Source: Plutella xylostella
Lineage: Eukaryota; Arthropoda; Insecta; Lepidoptera; Plutellidae
Assembly: GCF_932276165.1 (NCBI RefSeq)
Contig: NC_064001.1
Coordinates: forward strand, 6,517,501-6,581,500
DNA length: 64,000 nt
Direction of reading: 5' to 3'
The notes under the pieces were generated by a model. The model did not search any database. It saw nothing but the letters and a program-made list of their open reading frames with translations, and had not been told where the DNA came from. How positions within the stretch are numbered: position 1 is the stretch's first letter; each line of letters opens with the position of its first letter. Both the position numbers and the translations under genes were made by a program. Below, in pieces: positions 55,622 through 64,000 of this stretch.

Positions 55622-58600
55622 CGACGACCGTACCCTCCAACGCCACCGCCACAAGTCGCCTCTTCGTGACAGACCGTCGATCTGGACTGCAATATCTGGT
55701 CGATACCGGAAGTGACTTGTGCGTCTTCCCCAGATCGGCACTTCGTGAGCGACGTACAAAGACTGATTATGAACTGTGTGCCGCCAATGGTTCGACCATA
55801 TATACCTACGGCTCAGTGCACCTTACTCTAAATTTAGGTTTACGCCGAGATTTCAATTGGACATTTACTGTAGCTGATGTTACTAAACCCATCATAGGTG
55901 TTGATTTCTTATCATTCTACAACCTTGTGGTAGACATAAGAAATCAATGCCTATGTGACAACACTACTAGCCTTTCTAGTATAGCTGTACCTGCTGATGA
56001 TGATGAATTTTCTTGTGTTTACAGTGTGAAGGTCTCGACTGGCGACTCCAGGTATCATAAAATCCTTTCAGAGTTCCCTGACATTACACGGCCAGCCGGC
56101 TCACCACGTACACCTAAACACAACACACAACACCACATCCGCACCACCCCAGGTCCTCCAGTGTCGTGTTCCCCGCGCCGACTCGCCCCGGACAAACTCA
56201 AAATTGCGAAGTCGGAGTTCGAGGCAATGTTGGCGAATGGCACGGCTCGTCCCTCCGAGAGTCCTTGGGCGTCTCCTCTTCACCTGGCGCCGAAGAAGGA
56301 CAACGGATGGCGTCCTTGCGGTGATTATCGGGCGTTGAACGCCAGAACGGTACCGGACAAATACCCAATCAGGCACATCCATGACTTTTCTCACAGTCTG
56401 TCGGGGTGTACGATCTTCTCCACGCTGGATTTGGTTAAGGCATATAATCAGATCCCAGTTTTCCCAGGGGATATCGCGAAAACCGCGATCACTACACCCT
56501 TCGGACTCTTCGAGTTTCCGTTCATGACGTTCGGCTTACGGAATGCAGGTCAAACTTTCCAGAGATTTGTTGACGAACTGACTCGTGGCCTAGATTTTTG
56601 TTACCCATTCCTGGACGATTTTTTGATCTTTTCCAGGACCCAGGAAGAGCACGAGAACCACTTACGCCAAATATTTTCCAGGCTGCAGGAATACGGCATG
56701 CTCCTGAATACAGCGAAGTGTGTTTTCGGCGCACCTGAGGTAACATTTCTAGGCTACACGATCAACAAAGACGGCACCAAACCTCTGGAAAGCAAAGTGC
56801 AGGCAATAAGGGAGTTTCCTGTACCAACCACGGCAAGGCAGCTCAGGCGTTTCCTCGGCATGGTCAATTTCTACCGCCGATTTTTGCCCAATGCTGCCCT
56901 AACTCAGGCTCCCCTTAACGCTTTGCTGACCGGTTCCATAAAGGCATCACAGCCCGTCGACGTGAGCGGAAACTCGCTGAAGGCCTTTAGCGACATCAAG
57001 GACAGCCTCTGTAGCGCAGCGCTACTGGCTCATCCGGATACGCAGGCCAAACTGAGTCTAGTCACGGATGCGTCTGATTCGGCGATGGGCGGTGTTTTGC
57101 AGCAGTACAAGGATGGGATTTGGCAGCCTCTAGCATTTTTCTCCCGCAAATTGAGCCCTACGCAGGTGAAATACTCACCCTACGACCGGGAGCTCCTTGC
57201 GATTTACGAGAGCATCAGATACTTTCGGCACATGCTAGAGGCCAGGCACTTCACCATCTATACTGACCACAAGCCGCTGTGTTTCGCTTTCCACGAACGG
57301 AAGCGTAACTGTTCGCCACGTCAGTATAGACACCTGGACTTTATATCTCAGTTCACCACCGATATCCAGCACATTGCTGGCAAGGATAACGTGGTGGCTG
57401 ACACGCTCTCTCGTGTTGAGGAGCTACACAGTCCAGTCAACGGTGAAGTATTAGCCGAATCCCAAGCTTCAGACATGGAGCTTATCCAGTTGCTGCAGGG
57501 TGAATCATCACTTCGGCTAGCAAAGGTACCAATTCCTGGGTGTCGTACTGAATTGTACTGTGATATCAGCACACCGACCCCCAGGCCATTCGTACCTAAG
57601 CCTTTGCGCAGGGCCATTTTCGACTGCCTACACTCGATGAGTCACCCTGGAGCCAATGCTAGTGCCAAACTTGTAGCACAGCGCTACGTTTGGCCACTGA
57701 TGAGGAAAGACTGCCGCGAATGGGCTAAGGCATGTCTAGACTGTCAGCGTTGCAAGGTTACCCGACATGTGTCCGCGCCTTTGGGCACACTTGACGTACC
57801 TGCAACGCGATTTAGACATGTCCATATAGACCTCATCGGCCCTCTTCCTCCTTCCAATGGATTCCGGTACTGCTTGACAGCCGTCGATCGCTTCACGCGA
57901 TGGCCGGAAGCTGTCCCAATTACCGATATCACAGCGGAATCAGTGGCTAAAGCGCTTCTAGCTTGCTGGATGTCCAGGTACGGCTGCCCAACCTCCATCG
58001 TTACCGATAGGGGCCGGCAGTTTGAGTCTGCCCTCTTCCAGCACCTGTCCAAGTTTGTCGGATTCCAGCACCGAAGGACCACCGCTTATCATCCGCAGTG
58101 CAACGGGTTGGTGGAGCGTTTTCACCGGCAGCTCAAGGCTGCAATCATGTGCCACGCTGACACCACCTGGACCGAGTCGCTCCCGCTCGTTTTACTCGGC
58201 ATCAGGAGTGCCTTCAAGGAAGACCTCCAGAGTTCCTCTGCCGAGCTGCTGTATGGCGAACCATTACGCCTGCCGGGTGAGTTTTTCAACTCCACAGCCA
58301 TCGGTCATACGACCGACGTGACTGAGTTTTCCACCCGTCTCAAGTCATTCGCCAACAAATTGCGACCAACTCCAACTTCGCACCACGTCAATCACAAGAC
58401 CTTCGTTTTTAAGGATCTCGCCACTTGCAGCCACGTATTCCTTCGAGAAGACGCGCTGCGAGGCTCACTCCAACCCGCATACACGGGCCCGCACAAAGTC
58501 TTGGAGCGCATCAGTGCCAAGGTTTTTAAGTTAGATGTCAAGGGCAAAGCCGTAACAGTATCTGTGGACCGCATAAAACCAGCCTACATACTGACGGACT

Positions 58601-58779
58601 CAGACACCCTTGACCAGCAACCTGACGTCACGCCTGCACCTGCACCTGACGTCACGCCTGCACCTGACGTCACACCTGCACCGGTACCTGACGTCACTCG
58701 TGCATCTCCACCTCAACCTCCCATTAAAACGACTCGTTCTGGGCGGAGAGTTCGGTTTCCCGATTTTTATCGCCCGTAA
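55567..58779 (+). CDS. pol: Pol polyprotein of the LTR retrotransposon (protease, RT, RNase H, integrase)
   Basis: Lies in the -1 frame relative to gag with about 55 nt overlap, so expression probably needs -1 frameshifting; the listed ATG need not be used. Order: retropepsin (DTGSD, residues 46-50), reverse transcriptase (DLVKAYNQIPV; YPFLDD near 348), RNase H (TDASDSAMGG near 498; TDHKPL), integrase with an HHCC zinc domain (near 689) and a D,D-35-E core (D about 753, 813; E about 849), then a C-terminal chromatin-contact region. The extreme C-terminus has a PAPDVTPAPDVT repeat. No stop or missing catalytic residue seen. It would copy and integrate the element. Confidence 0.93.
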   Translation: MHPALRLHGGKRPRGPEVATTVPSNATATSRLFVTDRRSGLQYLVDTGSDLCVFPRSALRERRTKTDYELCAANGSTIYTYGSVHLTLNLGLRRDFNWTFTVADVTKPIIGVDFLSFYNLVVDIRNQCLCDNTTSLSSIAVPADDDEFSCVYSVKVSTGDSRYHKILSEFPDITRPAGSPRTPKHNTQHHIRTTPGPPVSCSPRRLAPDKLKIAKSEFEAMLANGTARPSESPWASPLHLAPKKDNGWRPCGDYRALNARTVPDKYPIRHIHDFSHSLSGCTIFSTLDLVKAYNQIPVFPGDIAKTAITTPFGLFEFPFMTFGLRNAGQTFQRFVDELTRGLDFCYPFLDDFLIFSRTQEEHENHLRQIFSRLQEYGMLLNTAKCVFGAPEVTFLGYTINKDGTKPLESKVQAIREFPVPTTARQLRRFLGMVNFYRRFLPNAALTQAPLNALLTGSIKASQPVDVSGNSLKAFSDIKDSLCSAALLAHPDTQAKLSLVTDASDSAMGGVLQQYKDGIWQPLAFFSRKLSPTQVKYSPYDRELLAIYESIRYFRHMLEARHFTIYTDHKPLCFAFHERKRNCSPRQYRHLDFISQFTTDIQHIAGKDNVVADTLSRVEELHSPVNGEVLAESQASDMELIQLLQGESSLRLAKVPIPGCRTELYCDISTPTPRPFVPKPLRRAIFDCLHSMSHPGANASAKLVAQRYVWPLMRKDCREWAKACLDCQRCKVTRHVSAPLGTLDVPATRFRHVHIDLIGPLPPSNGFRYCLTAVDRFTRWPEAVPITDITAESVAKALLACWMSRYGCPTSIVTDRGRQFESALFQHLSKFVGFQHRRTTAYHPQCNGLVERFHRQLKAAIMCHADTTWTESLPLVLLGIRSAFKEDLQSSSAELLYGEPLRLPGEFFNSTAIGHTTDVTEFSTRLKSFANKLRPTPTSHHVNHKTFVFKDLATCSHVFLREDALRGSLQPAYTGPHKVLERISAKVFKLDVKGKAVTVSVDRIKPAYILTDSDTLDQQPDVTPAPAPDVTPAPDVTPAPVPDVTRASPPQPPIKTTRSGRRVRFPDFYRP

Positions 58780-58788
58780 CCCGGTCTC

Positions 58789-58801
58789 TGGAGGGGGGTG
58801 A
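58789..58801 (+). promoter_or_regulatory. polypurine tract
   Basis: GGAGGGGGGTGA just before the 3' LTR, the usual primer site for plus-strand DNA synthesis. Confidence 0.75.
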
Positions 58802-59389
58802 TGTGGCGTACTCACCACACATAAATATATTTATCATTATATTTAATTATTTAGCTATTAAAAATATTTACACTTACACTATACAAAATAAGAAATAAAA
58901 TTATAATCTAAAAATATCTATTTATATACCTACACCTATATTATTATATGATACAAAACATTATCTATTTATATCATAATTACTTACACACAAATACACG
59001 ACAAAATTATAACACCTTATTTTTGTTGTCAGTGGTTAAAAATGTGATACACACTTTGCCGTTTTTATTATGCGCTTACCCGCGAATTCTGTGCGCGCGA
59101 GCAAGCGCGCATCAGTCGCCAGTCGTGAACTACAACTCCGCGGCCATAACATTATTTGTTTGCGCTCTCCGCTGTTACGCGATTATCGACCATACGCCTT
59201 TGTGATAAAGACTATTGACTGTTTGTGTTTCGTGTAACTTATGTAATACTGTTCGTGTGATTTCTTCTTTCACTCCTTCTATTCTATATTTCTATATTTC
59301 CTGTGTGTGTTAGTGTGACGTTAATAAACTGTACATATTTTTGGAGTTCGGACTTTTAATTTATATCGTCGCACCTCAACATACCTAAA
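58802..59389 (+). repeat. 3' LTR
   Basis: Same start and end as the 5' LTR. I could see one C/T change (near 58,983) and a small A-run difference (near 59,246). Confidence 0.93.
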
Positions 59390-59393
59390 CATA

Positions 59394-61185
59394 AATCCCT
59401 GCAAACCTACTATCAAACAGCCATAGTTTCACCCAAAAGTCTAATCAGACGTTTAGGCGGCGCTCACACGGCGTCCAAAAGGCAGCGGTGCATTAGTGCG
59501 CCCTGTAATCACGCCCTAATGCCGGCTAATCACACGAGCCGACTACCACTCACTTCACTAGACACACACACACACACAAACACACACACAGTGTAGCACT
59601 GGACAAATGGAGTTGAGTAATTAGACCAATATCAGGTAATCGGAATAGCTAATTTACCTAAAGCTGACCTGAACGGAATTAACTAGGTGTTAAATTAACC
59701 ACGCAAGTGTGGCCTGAATCCATATACCTACTCCGATTCCGCAGTCAGTTTTGATGACGAATACATGAAAGGAGGTCCGCAACAACTAATAATGCATACA
59801 ACTAATTATGTGACTGTAGTGCAGTTCTAATGCTTCTCACTTACACAGTTACCCCATAATAAACTCTTTATTAGTATTTCAGTACAGATGTTAATAAAAT
59901 AGTTATATTGTTATTTTTAAACAGCATAGTCACAGGCTGCAAGTACAATTACTACGCAAGTCGTAGCACGGGAGTTGGCTACGGCGCGGCGTAGCGCTGG
60001 TTGCTACGGCACGGCGTAGCGAGTAGTTTCTTACAGAAAATAATTCAACGCGAGATAAACCTTTCATTGTTATTTATGTATTATTAATTAGTTATACAAA
60101 AAAAACTATCTGATATTAAAATGAAAAGATACGTAATTTATCAAAAATACAGCAATAATCTCAGAATTCTGGGTTTAAAATAGTACAATAACAGATGAAT
60201 AACAGTAATTATACCTATCATCCCATTAAAATTCGTATTCAATAACAATGCATATCCAAAATATGTTACTAAACTGTTTCTATTGACGGCGCGGCGTCCT
60301 TGTTACACCGAGACCTCAATCTCAACAAAGCTAAGGATCATAATTATTACACAAACAATAACCCATTGTGGCCTTATAATAGGACAGGCGAAAAACATTC
60401 AATCGCCGCTGATTGAAAAGCAATTCAGAAATCAACGTTTGAAAAGGCGATCGTAGAACAAGCTTTGTTGTACAATAAAACGCTAGTCAAACTAATAATA
60501 ATTGAAATGCAACGTTGCGTCAGCGGTGTCTCATTGAGAATAGGGGTACTATTCATCGCTTCATGAGTATAAAACAATCATTTGGACAGTTCAAAGCGCC
60601 GCGGCTTCGCAACGCAATGTTGACGCGGGGTCCAAGTTATACGCTAAATAAATAACACCACTCTGGCACCACATTGACTGTACATCTTATTATTATTCTT
60701 TGAAACAAATTCTGATAGCCACGGCCATGACGTATTCTTATGCGATAGCGAAAGGTTACCTTACATAGTACCAATGAACAAACCGAAGGCCCGATCCAGG
60801 TAAAGTATAAAATCCGCAAGTTTCTATTCATTTGAAGAACTTATCTCTACTTATTGCAGTTTTACACAAATATTATATCTGTACGCATTTACTTAATTCA
60901 TAAAACAAAAGACGCTGACTTTTGTGTGTTGCCCATAGACTTAGTATATACTAGCGTGTTGCCGGACGCTTTCTTTCAACTATTACAATAGTATGCGAGA
61001 GACACCGAAAACGTTCGTAAATTCTTCTAATATTCGACCATCCAATCGCTGTAAGCTTGTTATTTGCACCACCCCGGCGCGGGTGCTGAGTCACTGCGCG
61101 GCTCCTTCTATCCACGTCTCACCACACCCCCGCGGCACCACGCGCCTCTTTGTAACACGCTTACAAGTTACAACACATTGTGTTG
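59394..61185. other. gene-free stretch
   Basis: A CA-rich microsatellite at 59,561-59,591; CTACGGC/GTAGC words at 59,954-60,028, like those at 6.0 kb. The rest is AT-rich. No coding region. Confidence 0.4.
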
Positions 61186-61189
61186 TGTA

Positions 61190-61430
61190 CCTACGCAACA
61201 AGCCTCTTGTTCCTGAACACATACACTGCTGCATCAGCCTGTAACCGTCGTTGCTGGACATATGTCTCTCTCAAGAACCACAATACTCTGTCCTCGGTTT
61301 TTTTCATCCAGCCACTACAGGCCACCGTAAGGTCTTCAGCAGGGAGTACGGTGGCCCACGCTACGTTTGCCTGTTCGTGGTCTTCACTCGAGAACTCTTT
61401 TACCCCGCCGGTGAAATTGATTTTCCACAT
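61190..61430 (-). mobile_element. RTE LINE 3' fragment
   Basis: Read on the minus strand, 61,270-61,400 encodes GWMKKTEDRVLW and WATVLPAEDLTVACS, corresponding to GWMKKAEDRVLW in the RTE copy (about 24,150), with EDHEQANVAW upstream. Several changes and no full ORF. Confidence 0.65.
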
Positions 61431-64000
61431 GCATTAGTGAAATTGATTCTTTTTCTCCTTTGTAGATACTTATTTATATGTCCACTTACTATTTTATGAA
61501 CACCGAATAATAAAACCATTAGGTATGTAAGTAAACGTTATCAAAGCAACAAATTCAAAACACTACATTTCGGCATGAAGGAAAGACGTGCAATAATTGA
61601 CGTAAATGTATGCCTTTGTTCGCACTGGCGAGGCGGGTTGCGGGAACGTATGTCTGTCAGGCTGCTGCTGCTATATGCTAGCTTCAACTAGTTTCATGCG
61701 AAATGCACAAAGCACTCGAACAACAAGAGCTGGCAAAGGCGAATGATACAAAGGAAGATTAAACTCTATTTACACACATATACTGGCTATTTGGCTTCAT
61801 ATATACAGGTATATAAGTACAAATGCAATATATGCTATACATACGGATTCGGCCAAAGGCTTGTTCTTCGCTTTCGTATTATCAGATATTTTATTTTGCT
61901 ACCTCGGATATTCGTGAACCGTAAATTGGGATGTTGCTTGCGTATTCAAATACAGAGTGGAGCGAAGAGTAATATAATAGTTAATATTTTAATTAAAAGA
62001 AAGAATGTCGTGATTTGCCGTCGTTGGTGGGACGAGTCATAATCAGGAAATTAAAATATCTTAGGTAACTAGGTAGGAGGCACGAAAAAATCACAATTCA
62101 CTCCTTTGTTTATGGACGCACCAGCATCATCCCAATTTGCAAGAATGGGAGAGCTTTCTCCCTCCTCCCGCGCCCCCTTAAGAAGGGCGTCGCTGTGTTT
62201 ATGTAAAGTAGCCACATAGGAGCAAGTATGTGAAAACATTTCCACCCGCGGCCGCGCAAACAGTGACGTTGTTCCAATATTCACATTGCGTGGTGTTGTG
62301 TTACAATGTAGGTACAATAGAGGGAGAATAAATACTTAATACGTAGAATGTACTTAGAAATTGTACACGGGCCAGTACAGTTTTCACAAATAGTAATTTG
62401 GTACTTTCCCTGTTAAAAAGAATAGCAAGGCTTTTTACAATTAAAGGTATTATAATGTACTCACTTAACATTTTTATTGAGCTTTCCTGAAAACTTTAAT
62501 ATTTGCCAAATAACAAAGTAATTTCCGTCTTTCGCAACTAGTTCCCAGTTTCTGCCCTCGCACTTTCTTGGGGAGGCCTCGAGTGAGAATATTAGCATAG
62601 CGCTTGCCGGCGGCGGCTGCGTAACCTAATATACGTTTGTCACCCCCTACTACTCATACGTGCCTGGTACCAAGTTGGCACACTATTTTTTTTAACCGAT
62701 GGCAAATCTGATATAAATAGGATGTATGTAGGTGTATGTATTATATGTAGGTGTATCTACAACTAAATCTAAAACTGAACACCTACATAGCATATAAGTT
62801 TCCAGTTTTTCTTATGATTGTTTGCATACAGTCACATCATTTTCTAAACATAAATGTACTCGTACGAGTAGAAAATATTCATTTTTGTGCTCCTTTACAG
62901 TGTCACACATAATACTTAGAAAAACTGCCACCGTTTCGTCTTTTGTTTTAACGGGACAACGATAAATAATTTTGGAGTGGCACCAACTATTTTCAAATCT
63001 CTTCAACTGAGCCAGCGCGGGTCAGGTCACCTCTTCAACTAAAAGAATGTGAAAGCAAACAGCGTATGTCAAGAGGAGATAAACATACACACAGAAAGAG
63101 CGATGATTGCTCGAGACCAGTAGAAATGAACCTGGTACTTGTGTGTAGTGGCTACTCGACTGGGCTATCGACTCTTCGAAGTAGTTCTACGTTGTATTGC
63201 AAACTCAAATGCGCGTGTAAATGATTTTAAATGAGTTTTGCCGTGTTTTCAACCATTCGGATTGACATGCGATTTTAAAATTATTAAGTACATATTGAAA
63301 CGTGGAGAAGGGAAAGACTTCGCATAAAACATTACAAAAATCTATGTAATATCTTTAGGCTAGGAATTGTTCTTGGTTCGGTTGTGGGTTCTTTAGGACA
63401 GCCGAGCCGTATGAATAACAAAATCTAATGATTTGCTTAACTTATTTGTAAAACATTGTAGATTTGCTATCTAGCCCACCTTATAAAATACAGCTTCTAA
63501 TATGTTAAGGTAGATAGCTACATAGATAGACCCACTCAGCACTTACCTACGTGGAGAACAGTGCGGGTCGCTGTTGACTCGACGTGAAACCGAACACCAC
63601 GCTCTTCGTCTACTCACTAGGTATATTGTCACTGCTCTTTTGTTTTGGGCAACTTCAGTTGTGCTTACGAGCAAATGGGTCATAAAAAGTGGTTGGAACT
63701 TGTATGAAATATCATAATTTTATGCAATTGAAGATCTATTATATTAAGATATTCAGTAAAAATTCTCGGCATTGCCGGCATTTTGTACAAGGATTATAAT
63801 TAACATTTATGGCATAAGGCTGTGTTACCAGTAGGTAAATTGTGAGTCACCGACTGAGTGGGCGGCGAGGCGTATTGGTTTAGTATGCCGAGTGATCACA
63901 GTTTGCTAGTTTTGCGCTCTCTCAACGAAATTTTCAGTAACACTGATGCGCGCCTATAGTGTGTAAACTACACTTACTAGGCCTAAAAGTGAAGGAGGTA
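61431..64000. other. gene-free stretch at the right end
   Basis: No ORF with coding character, no known repeat. GTAGGTGTATGTA-type repeats at 62,730-62,760 and a moderately GC-rich patch at 62,560-62,640. It may be intron or flank of a gene beyond the window. Confidence 0.4.

Larger units (their letters stand above)
54119..59389 (+). mobile_element. complete Ty3/Gypsy LTR retrotransposon, CsRn1-like
   Basis: Two LTRs (54,119-54,707 and 58,802-59,389) of 589 and 588 bp with only a few differences visible, flanked by CATA (54,115-54,118 and 59,390-59,393). Inside are a primer-binding site, gag, pol overlapping in another frame, and a polypurine tract. No envelope-like ORF follows pol. The Gag C-terminus has a C-H-C-C finger, and the TGGTGACCCC primer site is also typical of the CsRn1 clade. 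Both ORFs are open, so the insertion is young and possibly competent. Confidence 0.93.

Noticed and set aside
54119..58779. An endogenous retrovirus with envelope
   Set aside because: Pol is followed directly by the polypurine tract and LTR; there is no third ORF.

Overview
The window looks like nuclear DNA of a moth or butterfly (Lepidoptera). The evidence is AT-rich introns and spacers full of GTAGGTA/TAAGTACCTA strings, a nucleoplasmin-type FK506-binding protein matching the FKBP46 family known from noctuid moths, tandem CBM14 (peritrophin-A) genes, and RTE-type LINEs and tRNA-derived SINEs of lepidopteran type. No bacterial or organellar features are present. All gene models are my own reading of splice sites and frames, without transcripts or database searches.

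Layout. 0-4.6 kb: three minus-strand genes: a possible small secreted peptide, a two-domain chitin-binding protein, and an eight-domain chitin-binding protein. The last two both begin with a 7-nt coding exon. 4.6-15.4 kb: gene-free and rich in SINE and LINE pieces and MITEs, with a 2.1-kb terminal-inverted-repeat element carrying many TAACTGGCA boxes and invaded by a decayed RTE LINE. 15.7-17.1 kb: a short AF9/ENL-like YEATS gene (+). 17-25.7 kb: a UPF0729 (C18orf32-like) gene at 19.8 kb, several MITEs, a long hairpin element and a dead RTE LINE. 25.8-29.05 kb: FKBP46 (-). 29.8-30.7 kb: ribosomal protein S17 (+). 31.1-41.8 kb: a ten-exon USP3-type deubiquitinase (+). Its intron 7 holds an apparently intact restriction-like-endonuclease LINE with a 942-codon ORF, and its penultimate exon is followed by a tandem array of five extra exon copies. 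44.6-46.5 kb: a two-exon gene for a disordered 543-residue protein of unknown function (-). 47-54 kb: SINE, a tail copy of the USP3-intron LINE, and a 2.2-kb foldback element with a 9-bp target duplication and two nested insertions. 54.1-59.4 kb: a young, complete Ty3/Gypsy LTR retrotransposon of CsRn1 type. 59.4-64 kb: no gene recognised.

The host genes are functionally unrelated neighbours: gut/cuticle chitin binding, chromatin reading, histone chaperone/prolyl isomerase, translation, and chromatin deubiquitination. The window is mainly striking for layered mobile elements and for recent tandem duplication inside genes (USP3 exon 9, the USP3 intron 7 donor region, and the YEATS first-exon acceptor). 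I found no CRISPR array, operon or clearly functional RNA gene.
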